This document shows positions 36,387 to 44,768 of a DNA stretch of 64,000 nt, one piece after another. Position 1 is the stretch's first letter; each line of letters starts with the position of its first letter. Origin of the DNA: an uncultured Eubacteriales bacterium (GTDB taxonomy: Bacteria > Bacillota > Clostridia > Oscillospirales > CAG-272). Position numbers and translations under genes: made by a program. The notes beneath the pieces are model-generated. The model was not told where the DNA came from. It was given only the letters and a program-made list of their open reading frames with translations, and did no database searches. The stretch covers positions 62,001 to 126,000 of the forward strand of contig CAKRYT010000005.1 in assembly GCA_934432675.1 (NCBI GenBank), in the 5' to 3' direction.

Positions 36387-37655
36387 TTATCGATTGAGAT
36401 TGTCGATTTCCGCTTGCACCTGCGTCTGATATTTCTGTGCAATCGCCGCAAGCGACGTCGTGTCCGACGCATTGTTCTTGACGACTTCAAAGAGCATATT
36501 TACGATGGCTTGCTCCATCGCAGGCCATGCGGGGGTTGCGGGGCGAGGAGCGACCTTTTGCAACTGTGCGGCAAACACGCGGAAGGCGTCGTTATCCGTA
36601 TAGTAACTGTCCGAGAGTGTTTCGTTTGTGACCGGGAACAGCTTTTTCTCCTGGTTGAACGCGAGCTGAATGGTTTTATCGGTCGCGAGGAACTTCGCCA
36701 ACGCTACCGCCGCATCCCGATTCCGCGTTTTTTCTGCCACGCACAGGGAGTAAAGACCCAGCCCCGAATTGTTCGGGAGCGTTGCGTCAATCGTCACCAT
36801 TTCCGAGAAACCGCAATTGAAACGCCGGGAAGAACCGGTCACCTTCGGAAGCGACCAGCTCCCCATCTCGACGAATGCCACCTTGCCGTTATAGAATTTA
36901 TCTTCTTCATATGTATTGTTGTTTGCATACTTGGATAGTTTCTTCCAGTCGGAGAGCGCCTTAACGACTTTTTCGTCCGTGAAAGTCGCCCGTTTGCCGT
37001 CGGCGGAAATGAGGGATCCTCCGTTCCTCGCCACATAGGAAGCGAATTCCATCGCGGCAAAACTGTTGAGAGGTTGCGCGAACGCAATCTGCCCCGAAGC
37101 CTCGACCTTTTCGCAGGCATCCAGCAACTCATCAAAAGTCTTCGGTATCTTTGCATTTCCGTTTTCATCCACTACACCGGCAGCTTTCAGCATATCCAGA
37201 TTCGCCATGAGAACCACCGTGTTTGCCGACATGGGGAGCGCATACACATCCGTTCCGTAGGCATTGGCATTGTACAGCGCCGCCGGGAACATGGCTTTGA
37301 TATCGGCGGTCGACTCCGTCAGATTCATGATCTGCTTATCCTTTGCGAGTGCCTGTACATACACATGGTCCAGAATGGCGACATCGGGGCGGGTTTTGTC
37401 ATCGTTGAGAGCGTACTTATAGGCATCGAATGCGTCAATATCCTTGTACTGCACCTTGACCTGTACATCGGGATAGACGGCACGGAAACGCGTCAGCGCA
37501 TCATTCAGCATACTCTGGTATGCCCTACCGCTGGGCCACCATAGAATGATCTCATTATCGGCATTCTTTTTGCATCCCGTCATGCCGATCATCAACGATC
37601 CGAGCAACATCACGAACACCAAAACCAGCGTCGCCAATCTGAACATACGTTTCAT
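36387..37655 (-). CDS. extracellular sugar-binding lipoprotein (CUT1 family)
   Basis: The 422-residue protein has a signal peptide and lipobox MTGC, followed by NEIILWWPSGRAYQSML, NANAYGTDVYALPMSAN, KIPKTFDELLDACEKV and KVAFVEMGSWS, the features of family 1 solute-binding proteins. Known: it delivers a sugar or oligosaccharide to the two permeases downstream. Two adjacent ATGs exist; 37655 is preferred because AAAGGAG lies six bases before it. It is the first gene of the long operon and its leader contains three operator-like sites and a consensus promoter. Confidence 0.93.
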   Translation of the reverse strand: MKRMFRLATLVLVFVMLLGSLMIGMTGCKKNADNEIILWWPSGRAYQSMLNDALTRFRAVYPDVQVKVQYKDIDAFDAYKYALNDDKTRPDVAILDHVYVQALAKDKQIMNLTESTADIKAMFPAALYNANAYGTDVYALPMSANTVVLMANLDMLKAAGVVDENGNAKIPKTFDELLDACEKVEASGQIAFAQPLNSFAAMEFASYVARNGGSLISADGKRATFTDEKVVKALSDWKKLSKYANNNTYEEDKFYNGKVAFVEMGSWSLPKVTGSSRRFNCGFSEMVTIDATLPNNSGLGLYSLCVAEKTRNRDAAVALAKFLATDKTIQLAFNQEKKLFPVTNETLSDSYYTDNDAFRVFAAQLQKVAPRPATPAWPAMEQAIVNMLFEVVKNNASDTTSLAAIAQKYQTQVQAEIDNLNR

Positions 37656-37670
37656 CATTATCTCCTTTGT

Positions 37671-37686
37671 AAAAAAACGGTTTTCC
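37671..37686 (-). promoter_or_regulatory. LacI-type operator O1 (sugar operon leader)
   Basis: AAAAAAACGGTTTTCC matches 14 of 16 positions of the consensus AGAAAAMCGKTTTTCT with its central CG. It abuts the binding-protein ribosome site. Confidence 0.55.
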
Positions 37687-37696
37687 GACTTCGATA

Positions 37697-37712
37697 AATA
37701 AAACGGTTTTCG
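37697..37712 (-). promoter_or_regulatory. LacI-type operator O2 (sugar operon leader)
   Basis: AATAAAACGGTTTTCG, 13 of 16 matches. Its centre is 26 bases from O1 and 33 from O3. Confidence 0.45.
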
Positions 37713-37729
37713 AAGGAGTCGCGACGAGA

Positions 37730-37745
37730 AGAAAACCGTTTTTCT
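37730..37745 (-). promoter_or_regulatory. LacI-type operator O3 at the sugar operon start point
   Basis: AGAAAACCGTTTTTCT lies 6 bases downstream of the -10 box and so covers the expected start point. It is identical to the site at 54858-54873. Confidence 0.8.
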
Positions 37746-37751
37746 AATGAT

Positions 37752-37779
37752 ATTATAGCACTTGATTTTGAAATGTCAA
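37752..37779 (-). promoter_or_regulatory. sigma-A promoter of the ABC-GH127-GxGYxYP-manA-glcK operon
   Basis: Reading leftward there is TTGACA, a 16-base spacer and TATAAT, both hexamers perfect. The start codon is about 95 bases downstream, after three operator-like sites. Confidence 0.88.
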
Positions 37780-37944
37780 TATAAAGTTCGCGCTTTACGA
37801 CAAAAAATTGTGCAATATAGCAAACATAGCACCCCGAAAGCGTCGTGCCGACTGCATACGGCGCGAGTATCCCATGTAAAGCATCTGTTCCGCCATCGTC
37901 AGGGCTTTCACGTGACCCGCAGCCGTTGACGCCGATCCGCATCG

Positions 37945-38952
37945 TCAGCCCCTGTTTACAGATGCGTCAAAATGAATTTTACTGGCAATCAGCGCAGTCT
38001 CCACCGCAGGTTCTTCACGGTCTTCCGTCGCATTCAGTTGCTTGATGAGGCATTTTGCCGCCATTTTGGCAAGGCGCGCGTAGTCCTGACTCGCATAGGC
38101 GAGGTTCGGCGTCGCCTTCTCGTTCTTTTCTCCGCCAAGGGCGAATACACCGACCTCACGCCCGACTTCAAGCCCGGCCTCTGCCGCCGCGGCATAGACA
38201 CCCTCGGCAAGACGGGTATTCGCCGTGAGGAAAGCGACATTTTTCCGAAGCAATCCGTCGGCAAAATGTTTACCTTCGTCCGCGCTGCTCCCGCGCGCAT
38301 ACACGACGTCTCCGTCATGGACAGGCAAAGCGCGTTCCTCTTTCGCCGCGTGGAAAGCGGCGGTACGTTCCTGCGAGATCGACAGGTGTTCGTCACTATT
38401 GAGCAGATAGATGTGCTCATAGCCGTTGACGGCAAGGATGTTCACGGCGTCATGGATGAGTTTCACGTTGTCGATATCGACATAACTCAGATGCGTGTTG
38501 TCCCCGGGCTTACCGATGCTCACGCACGGGGTGGCATTGTTCTCGATTTGCAGAATACGGTGATCTTCAATCAGCGGTGCGCTGACGATGGCACCGTCAA
38601 TCGGCGACTTCCCTTTGGTGAGCGCGTTTTTGCGTCTGCCGGAATCCAGATTATAATAAATAAGAAGATCGTAGCCGTGCTTGGACACGTATTTGAGGCA
38701 GGATTCAATGAGTTCCGTATAGTACGCATGGTAGGTCCCGCCCTTGCTCTCTTCAAGAAACAGACCTATAATATTGGTGCGATGCCCGAAAAGCCCGGAA
38801 GCGTAGAAGTTAGGGCAAAAATTCATCTCCTCGCAGATTTGCAAAATGCGTTGTTTCAGCGGCTCGCTGACGAATTTTTTCCCGGTGAGCGCGTTGGATA
38901 CGGTGGATTTGGCGACGCCCGCCTTCTCCGCAATATCACTGATCGTTACCAT
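37945..38952 (-). CDS. LacI-family transcriptional regulator
   Basis: The 335-residue protein has an N-terminal helix-turn-helix and hinge (VTISDIAEKAGVAKSTVSNAL, residues 2-22) and a periplasmic-binding-protein-like sensor domain (IIGLFLEESKGGTYH, PIDGAIVSAPL, YVDIDNVKLIHDAV). Known: such proteins bind palindromes with a central CG and release them on binding a sugar. It is encoded directly upstream of the ABC operon in the same direction, with its own promoter. The only palindrome family found in the window that fits a LacI operator occurs at the promoters around it, so it is the likely regulator (inference). AAGGAG lies eight bases before ATG 38952. Its own promoter has no operator copy. 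Confidence 0.92.
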   Translation of the reverse strand: MVTISDIAEKAGVAKSTVSNALTGKKFVSEPLKQRILQICEEMNFCPNFYASGLFGHRTNIIGLFLEESKGGTYHAYYTELIESCLKYVSKHGYDLLIYYNLDSGRRKNALTKGKSPIDGAIVSAPLIEDHRILQIENNATPCVSIGKPGDNTHLSYVDIDNVKLIHDAVNILAVNGYEHIYLLNSDEHLSISQERTAAFHAAKEERALPVHDGDVVYARGSSADEGKHFADGLLRKNVAFLTANTRLAEGVYAAAAEAGLEVGREVGVFALGGEKNEKATPNLAYASQDYARLAKMAAKCLIKQLNATEDREEPAVETALIASKIHFDASVNRG

Positions 38953-39054
38953 CTTGTTCTCTCCTTTTTGCACGGCGCGGTGCGGTCAGATTCCGGCTCC
39001 TCTCCGTCAGATAGGCAATGCGGAGGGAGGATTTTCCAAAAGGTTCTTGTCTGT

Positions 39055-39083
39055 ATTATATACAAATTAAAAAGTCTTGTAAA
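39055..39083 (-). promoter_or_regulatory. sigma-A promoter of the lacI-type gene
   Basis: Reading leftward there is TTTACA, a 17-base spacer and TATAAT, about 100 bases before the start codon, just inside the gap after the GxGYxYP gene. Confidence 0.75.
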
Positions 39084-39095
39084 GTATTATTTTCA

Positions 39096-40589
39096 TTACG
39101 TCTCGGGGCAGGCGTTTTGATGCGGGATATTCCGACGTACCCCCTCGAGGAAGTCGCGGACGGAAACGATCTCCACATGGTCGGCGAGGCGCGCTACCAG
39201 CACGTCGAGTTCCGCGATATTTGTCGTCCACGGATGGACGTTCAGGACGGTATAGCCGTCGATAGAGTCCGGTTTTACCGGCAACGCGTTGATGCGGTCG
39301 GCGTAACTCTCCACCCATTCGGGGGTCACCATCTCCGGTCGGTTGGAGGGGTGCCAGAGCGACAGGCGGACGGAGACGAACGGCTTCCCGTTCGAGGAGA
39401 AAAAGACCCGTCCCCGCCCCGACTCATACCGATCCGGGTCTAGCTCCCAGATACCGCCGCCGATGCCGTCATATTTCGCGAACTCGTCGAGCCGCGCCGT
39501 CACCTCTGCCGTGTCCTCGGTGGTCGCGAGGTTGTCGAGCATACACATATAGGTAAGGTCTGCCGACGCCATCGCCTCGGCCGTCAGTTCCGCATACCGC
39601 GGCAGGTGTTCACGCGGGTAGGTCATAATGTTGTTGTACCCCACGCCGGAAACACCCGTGATGAAGTAGTCATGCTTCGCCTGTCCGTAAATATAGCGCA
39701 ACACCTCGGGGCAGAGTTGCGCCATCGAGGGGGCGATCGTCCAGTTCATCGGGTAACCGTGCGCCGAGCGCATGCGCTGACCGTAATGGCTCGTCGTCGA
39801 GAAATCGCGCTCCAGCCACTGGACGTTATCGCCGTCCGATACGACGATGGTCAGATAGTGCTTCCCCGGGGTGAGGGGCTTCGGGGGGTCTGTCTTCTGC
39901 TTGACGCACACCGCCCGGTCGGTACCAAAATAACTGTGGTTACACGACCAGTCCATGGGGATTACATAGTTTCCGTACTCGGAAATACTGCGGACGAAGC
40001 CGATCTCATCCGTCGTCCAGCCGTACACGGGAATATTGCGTTCCGCCCATGTCAGCACTTCCCGCCGGAAAGCGAGATCCTCGTCCGTTTCATCGGTGAA
40101 GAAGGTCAGATATCCCCGCGCGATGGCAAAATCGCGCAGTTGCAGGTGATAATCGTCACCGACGACCACCTGATGCACAAGCCCGCGACGGTCGAGTTTA
40201 TCGCGGTAACGGTAGAAGATCTGCCGCTGCCGCTCGGCGTTCGTCCCGCGAAAATCCGCCGCGTCGAACACTACCCGACCGGCAGGCAGGAGTCCCATCA
40301 GCCCACGCGGCACGCCGAGCAGGTTCTCCGCCGCGCAGGCCGTGGCGGCGAGATTGACGGACACGTCGTCCGCTCCGAGGTCAAAGACCGCGAGCCCGTC
40401 GAATTCCCCGGCGAAACGGGCAATCGCGTCCTCGAGCGTCAAAAACTCGATTTCATCCTTTATATAAGAGAGATAGTTGTCAATGTCCAGCACCAGCCGA
40501 CGGCTGTGTCGGTTGACGCCGCCCTGTAAAAAGATTGCCAGCGCAAACGCTTCCCGGCTCATTTCTCCTGCCTTGATTGCGTACACCAT
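39096..40589 (-). CDS. cytoplasmic GxGYxYP-family protein
   Basis: The 497-residue protein has no signal peptide or membrane segment. It aligns along its length with the core of the exported protein at 26066-28798: MVYAIKAGEMSREAFALAIF at the start, SDGDNVQW at 251-258, GVSGVGYNN at 312-320, SSNGKPFVSVRLSLWHPS, and a C-terminal HPWTTNIAELDVL stretch. Known: family of putative glycoside hydrolases with no firm activity. Its cytoplasmic form would act on imported products rather than surface glycan (inference). ATG 40589 has GGAGG eight bases upstream; a TTG at 40604 in frame overlaps that site. An operator copy lies just upstream, so it is probably controlled by the LacI-type regulator. Confidence 0.85.
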   Translation of the reverse strand: MVYAIKAGEMSREAFALAIFLQGGVNRHSRRLVLDIDNYLSYIKDEIEFLTLEDAIARFAGEFDGLAVFDLGADDVSVNLAATACAAENLLGVPRGLMGLLPAGRVVFDAADFRGTNAERQRQIFYRYRDKLDRRGLVHQVVVGDDYHLQLRDFAIARGYLTFFTDETDEDLAFRREVLTWAERNIPVYGWTTDEIGFVRSISEYGNYVIPMDWSCNHSYFGTDRAVCVKQKTDPPKPLTPGKHYLTIVVSDGDNVQWLERDFSTTSHYGQRMRSAHGYPMNWTIAPSMAQLCPEVLRYIYGQAKHDYFITGVSGVGYNNIMTYPREHLPRYAELTAEAMASADLTYMCMLDNLATTEDTAEVTARLDEFAKYDGIGGGIWELDPDRYESGRGRVFFSSNGKPFVSVRLSLWHPSNRPEMVTPEWVESYADRINALPVKPDSIDGYTVLNVHPWTTNIAELDVLVARLADHVEIVSVRDFLEGVRRNIPHQNACPET

Positions 40590-40607
40590 GGTGATGTCCT
40601 CCAAATT

Positions 40608-40623
40608 AGAAAACCGATTTTTT
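40608..40623 (-). promoter_or_regulatory. LacI-type operator O4 upstream of the cytoplasmic GxGYxYP gene
   Basis: AGAAAACCGATTTTTT, 14 of 16 matches, between the -10 and the ribosome site. Confidence 0.6.
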
Positions 40624-40627
40624 ATTT

Positions 40628-40633
40628 ATTATA
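40628..40633 (-). promoter_or_regulatory. -10 box of the cytoplasmic GxGYxYP gene
   Basis: A perfect TATAAT on the leftward strand, 5 bases before operator O4. No good -35 hexamer is found at 16-18 bases, so the promoter may need activation or be weak. Confidence 0.45.
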
Positions 40634-40694
40634 GCATATTTTTTCGCTTTTGCACCACTTATCTAAAAATTTTCTGATTTTTTTTATTTTTTTG

Positions 40695-40723
40695 TTTACA
40701 AACGCGGATTTCCATGGTATGAT
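40695..40723 (+). promoter_or_regulatory. sigma-A promoter of the GH38-HAD operon
   Basis: TTTACA, a 17-base spacer and TATGAT, ending two bases before operator O5 and 57 bases before the GH38 start codon. It diverges from the GxGYxYP gene. Confidence 0.8.
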
Positions 40724-40725
40724 TA

Positions 40726-40741
40726 AGAAAAACGGTTTTCT
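40726..40741 (+). promoter_or_regulatory. LacI-type operator O5 at the GH38 start point
   Basis: AGAAAAACGGTTTTCT matches the consensus at every position and starts two bases after the -10 box, so a bound repressor would block initiation. Confidence 0.8.
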
Positions 40742-40780
40742 AAACACCTTTTCAAATTCATACCACAAGGAGATTTGTTT

Positions 40781-43624
40781 ATGCAACGTCGCATCGTACA
40801 TTTGATCAGCGGCACACATTGGGATCGGGAGTGGCGACACACCGCCGAGCAAAGCAAACTGCGGCTCGCCGATCTGATGGACAATATCATTCGTCTGCTT
40901 GAAACGAAACCGCAGTATTCCTACTTCTGCGTGGACGGCGGCACGATCGTCCTCGAGGACTACTTCACCATTCGCCCGGAGAACCGCGACCGCGTCAAGA
41001 AACTAATCGCGGACAAGCGGCTGTTCATCGTCAACTGGTACACCCTGCCCGAAACGAACACCGTCGCCCCCGAAGCACTCATCCGGAACCTCCTGCTGGG
41101 GCACCAGATGGCGGACGCCCTCGGCGGCGGCATGAAGTCGGGCTACACGGCGACCTCCTACGGTCAGCCCTCCCAGCTACCGCAGCTGTACCGCGGATTC
41201 GGTATCGAGAACGCGATCTTCTACCGTGGCACGAACAAGCACGTCCTGACGCCCCTCTTCGACTGGTCGGCACCGGACGGAAGCACCATCACCACCCTGC
41301 GCACCTTTGATGAGGTGACGCGGACAAACTGGTTCTTCTACGTCCACGGTCCCGCCGTTCTCGGCAAGGGGCTGAAGGACCTGACCTATACCTATGATGC
41401 CTCGCAGCTCCCCGCGCACATGGCGGATATGCAGTCCTATGAAAAGGCGTTCACGCTCCTGCATGAGGACTTCGACTATATCCACGATCCCAAAGTGCAG
41501 AAGGAGGCGCTCGACCACCTGCTCGCGCAGGCAGAGCCGTACAAGATCGGCGACCATATCCTCGCGCTCAACATGGAGGACAACGACGAGCCGTATCGCT
41601 ACCTGCCCGAGCTCATCGCCGACATGAACAAGCTGTACCCGGATGTGGAGATCGTACAGGACAGCATGGACGACTACATGGCTGCCATTTCGTCCGTCCC
41701 CGGCTACGAGCGCGCACATCACACGGGCGAGCTCCGCTACACAACGATGGAGTATAACAACTTCAACGCCCTGCTAGGCGCGACGCACTCCTCGCGTATC
41801 AAGATCAAGCTCTATAACGACGATGTGGAGAATAACCTCATCAACCTCTGCGAGCCGCTCTCCACTTACGCCGCCCTGTACGGCAAGGAATATCCTCGCA
41901 CGAACATCAAGCGCGCGTGGAAGTACCTGCTCAAGACCCATGCACACGACAGCATCTGCGGCGCCGCCGTCGACCGCGCGCATGAAGACATGATGTACAA
42001 CTTCTCCCTCGCCAAGACGGTGGCGGAGGAGTGCACCAACCGCAGCGTCATCAGCCTCACCGGCAATATCGGCTCTCTCGGTGTCTACCGCCGGAGCGAC
42101 TATACGCTCACGCTCTTCAACACGCTCCCCTACGAACGGGAAGAAGTGGTGGAACTCGTCGTCGATACGCCCAAGGAAGTCAAGGGCGCCGGCGGTGACA
42201 TCGGTGTCGGCGGTGCCGCCGTCCTCGGCGACTTCTTCGACATCATCGACCAGAACGGCAACAAGATTGAATATGTGGAGCTCAGCCGCGACGACATCTC
42301 CATCGGTGTCGAGCGCGAACTGGATACCAAAGCGATCAAGTTCAACGCGAACCGCAAGCGCCTGCTCGTCAAAGCGCGGGTACCGCAGAACGGTTATGTT
42401 ACTTACGCCGTGCGCATGAGAGAACCCGAATTTGCTTACCACCCGGAGATCATGCCCGACCGGGCGCTCATCGCCCGCGACGGCGGCACGCTCGAGAACC
42501 GCTATCTCAAGGTCACGCTGCACCAGAACGGTACCTTTGACATGCTCGATAAGGAAACCGGGCGGACGATGAAGAACCTGCACTTCTTCACCGACAGCGG
42601 CGAGGTCGGCTCCGCACACATCTCGAATGTGCCGAAGCGCAACGCAATCTATACCTCGCTCGGCGCGAGCGCCCGTATCACGATGCTGGAGAGCAACACC
42701 CTGCGCGGTAAATTCCGCATTGAACTCTCGATGCTCCTGCCCGCGGCGGCGACCGTGGAGGGCGACGACCGCACCCGTGAGATGCGCGAGCTCCCGATCA
42801 CGACCACACTGACGCTCGAAAAGGACGCGCGGTATCTGAAGATCCACACCAAACTGACAAACGAGATCCGCGACCACAAACTCACGGTCAACTTCCCGAC
42901 CGGCGTCGCAGGGGCAAACTTTGCCGACGTCGAGAGCGCGTGGGACGTCGCCTCGCGCACCATCCGCTGGCGCGACCATAAGGACAACGCCGAGGGCTTC
43001 TTCCCGTTCCAGCCCATGCAGAACTTCGTGGACATCTCGGACGGCAAGATCGGCACCGCTATTATGACCCGCGGTCTGCGTGAGTACGAGGTCGAGGACG
43101 ACAGTGAGCGGACGGTCAAGATCACGCTCATCCGCACCCAGCGCGCCTACATGACGGCGAACTCCAAGATGAACGTCGAAGAACTTGACAAATATACCGG
43201 TCAGCACAGTTTCGGCACGCTCGAATATGACTACGCAATCTACCCGCACACCGGCAACTGGCAGAGCGCAGAAGTGCTGAACACCGCCTACGCCTTCAAG
43301 GTACCGGTCAAGGCGGCACAGGGCGTCCCGCATGAGGGTTCGCTGCCCGTCGAGGCAAGCTTCATCACCGTCTCGCCCGAAAAGAAAGTATTGACCTCCG
43401 CCCTGAAACTCGCGGAGAACGGTCAGGACTTCGTCCTGCGCGTCTGGAACACGACCGATGAGGCTCTGCCGCTCGAAATCAAGACGATCCTCCCGATCGC
43501 GGGCGTCGAGCGCGTGCGCCTCGACGAGACCCAGCCGGAGCCCGTCGCCTTCGAGAACGGCGCTTTCGGTCTGACGCTCGCACCGCATAAGATCGAGACC
43601 TTCCTGCTGAAGAAAAGCAACTGA
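40781..43624 (+). CDS. GH38 alpha-mannosidase-family protein lacking the usual catalytic Asp
   Basis: The 947-residue cytoplasmic protein has the GH38 N-terminal zinc motif GTHWDREW (His13, Asp15), a THAHDSICG stretch with the second zinc histidine, the middle three-helix domain and a C-terminal beta-sandwich. Known: GH38 enzymes cleave alpha-mannosidic bonds by retention, using an Asp that is both nucleophile and zinc ligand, normally in a D-x-F-G-Q context. Here that region reads YTATSYGQPSQLPQ, with Thr125 where Asp is expected. It may therefore be altered in mechanism or inactive. ATG 40781 has AAGGAG eight bases upstream. It forms an operon with a HAD phosphatase and is controlled by O5. 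Confidence 0.88.
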   Translation: MQRRIVHLISGTHWDREWRHTAEQSKLRLADLMDNIIRLLETKPQYSYFCVDGGTIVLEDYFTIRPENRDRVKKLIADKRLFIVNWYTLPETNTVAPEALIRNLLLGHQMADALGGGMKSGYTATSYGQPSQLPQLYRGFGIENAIFYRGTNKHVLTPLFDWSAPDGSTITTLRTFDEVTRTNWFFYVHGPAVLGKGLKDLTYTYDASQLPAHMADMQSYEKAFTLLHEDFDYIHDPKVQKEALDHLLAQAEPYKIGDHILALNMEDNDEPYRYLPELIADMNKLYPDVEIVQDSMDDYMAAISSVPGYERAHHTGELRYTTMEYNNFNALLGATHSSRIKIKLYNDDVENNLINLCEPLSTYAALYGKEYPRTNIKRAWKYLLKTHAHDSICGAAVDRAHEDMMYNFSLAKTVAEECTNRSVISLTGNIGSLGVYRRSDYTLTLFNTLPYEREEVVELVVDTPKEVKGAGGDIGVGGAAVLGDFFDIIDQNGNKIEYVELSRDDISIGVERELDTKAIKFNANRKRLLVKARVPQNGYVTYAVRMREPEFAYHPEIMPDRALIARDGGTLENRYLKVTLHQNGTFDMLDKETGRTMKNLHFFTDSGEVGSAHISNVPKRNAIYTSLGASARITMLESNTLRGKFRIELSMLLPAAATVEGDDRTREMRELPITTTLTLEKDARYLKIHTKLTNEIRDHKLTVNFPTGVAGANFADVESAWDVASRTIRWRDHKDNAEGFFPFQPMQNFVDISDGKIGTAIMTRGLREYEVEDDSERTVKITLIRTQRAYMTANSKMNVEELDKYTGQHSFGTLEYDYAIYPHTGNWQSAEVLNTAYAFKVPVKAAQGVPHEGSLPVEASFITVSPEKKVLTSALKLAENGQDFVLRVWNTTDEALPLEIKTILPIAGVERVRLDETQPEPVAFENGAFGLTLAPHKIETFLLKKSN

Positions 43625-43645
43625 GTGACAAAGGGAAACAGAATT

Positions 43646-44659
43646 ATGGCAACCTATCACATCCCCGATCTCGGGGACTTTGACGAAACGAGCGGACTTG
43701 TCCCGCGCACTTCGTGCAGCGACGGACACTTCCGCGTCGGCGAGGACGGCGTCACGGGCATTTATGCCACGGGTGACGGCAAGGTGGAGTTCATCGCGTT
43801 CCGCGATCACACCCTTGCCTACGTCCTCTCCGCGATGAACTACCCCGCTTATTACCCGGTCAAGCCCGTGACCCCGAAGGGACCTATCCGCGCCGTCCTC
43901 ATGGACCTCGACGGCACCAGTGTCAAGAGTGAATCCTTCTGGATCTGGATCATCGAACAGACGACGGCGTCCCTGCTCGACGATATGAGTTTCCGTCTCT
44001 CCGAGGTGGATCTGCCGTTTGTCTCCGGGCACTCGGTCTCCGAGCACCTGCAATACTGCATCGACAAGTATTGCCCCGGTGCCTCGCTCGAGAGAGCGCG
44101 TGAATTCTACTTTGAGCACACCCACCGCGAGATGCACGAAATCATGGAGGGGCGCGGCAAAGCCGGCGCCTTCACGCCGAGCGAACACCTGAAAGAGTTC
44201 CTGCTCGCGCTCAAAGCCATGGGCGTCAAGATCGGGCTCGTCACGAGCGGTCTTTACGAAAAGGCGTGGCCGGAGATCAAATCCGCCTTTGATACCCTCG
44301 GTATGGGCGACCCCAAGGATTTCTATGACTGTTCTATCTCCGCGGGCTTCCCGCTCCGCCGCGGCGAGGTCGGCACCCTCGGCGAGCTGTCGCCGAAGCC
44401 GCACCCCTGGCTGTACGCCGAGGCGGCGACCGTCGGGCTCGGTGTGCCGGAGTCCGACCGCTGCCATGTCGTCGGCATTGAGGACAGCGGCGCCGGTGTC
44501 TGCTCCATCCGCCTCGCCGGCTTCCCCGTCATCGGCTTTGCCGGCGGCAACATTGAGAAGTCCGGTACCAAAGCGCTCTGCGACCGCTACTGTGACGGCT
44601 TCGATGAAGTCCTCGCCGTCATCCGCGAGTGGAATGAGAATGCAAACACCCAATCGTAA
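43646..44659 (+). CDS. HAD-superfamily phosphatase (beta-phosphoglucomutase-like) with N-terminal extension
   Basis: The 337-residue protein has the HAD motifs MDLDGTSVKS (nucleophile Asp87, Asp89), GLVTSGLYEKA and EDSGAGVCSIRLAGFPVIGF. The cap domain (about 100-180) is of the helical type found in beta-phosphoglucomutase-like enzymes. Residues 1-80 precede the HAD fold and are not part of it; I do not recognise them. Known: such enzymes dephosphorylate sugar phosphates or isomerise hexose-1-phosphates. It starts 21 bases after the GH38 stop (a GTG just after the stop, at 43625, is in frame but lacks a spaced ribosome site), so it is co-transcribed with the GH38 gene. Confidence 0.82.
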   Translation: MATYHIPDLGDFDETSGLVPRTSCSDGHFRVGEDGVTGIYATGDGKVEFIAFRDHTLAYVLSAMNYPAYYPVKPVTPKGPIRAVLMDLDGTSVKSESFWIWIIEQTTASLLDDMSFRLSEVDLPFVSGHSVSEHLQYCIDKYCPGASLERAREFYFEHTHREMHEIMEGRGKAGAFTPSEHLKEFLLALKAMGVKIGLVTSGLYEKAWPEIKSAFDTLGMGDPKDFYDCSISAGFPLRRGEVGTLGELSPKPHPWLYAEAATVGLGVPESDRCHVVGIEDSGAGVCSIRLAGFPVIGFAGGNIEKSGTKALCDRYCDGFDEVLAVIREWNENANTQS

Positions 44660-44670
44660 TAAACCTTAAC

Positions 44671-44718
44671 ACATCCCCCCGGCGAACTGAGAGAAATCCC
44701 AGTTCGCCGGGGGGATGT
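44671..44718. terminator. strong hairpin between converging HAD and GH172-like genes
   Basis: An 18-base perfect stem (44671-44688 with 44701-44718) has a 12-base loop. It separates two converging transcripts and could stop both, although neither side has a long U-tract. Confidence 0.7.
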
Positions 44719-44768
44719 AAATTAGTTACAGATTAAGTTAAGTTGAGTTTGCTAACATCTTTCCTTAA

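Noticed and set aside
37671..37745. Catabolite-responsive (CcpA cre) sites
   Set aside because: The palindromes share the central CG of LacI-family sites but lack the TG...CA ends expected of cre; a local LacI-type regulator fits better.
41774..44653. 959-codon leftward frame opposite GH38 and HAD
   Set aside because: It spans two genes on the other strand and has no recognisable motif; a codon-bias shadow.
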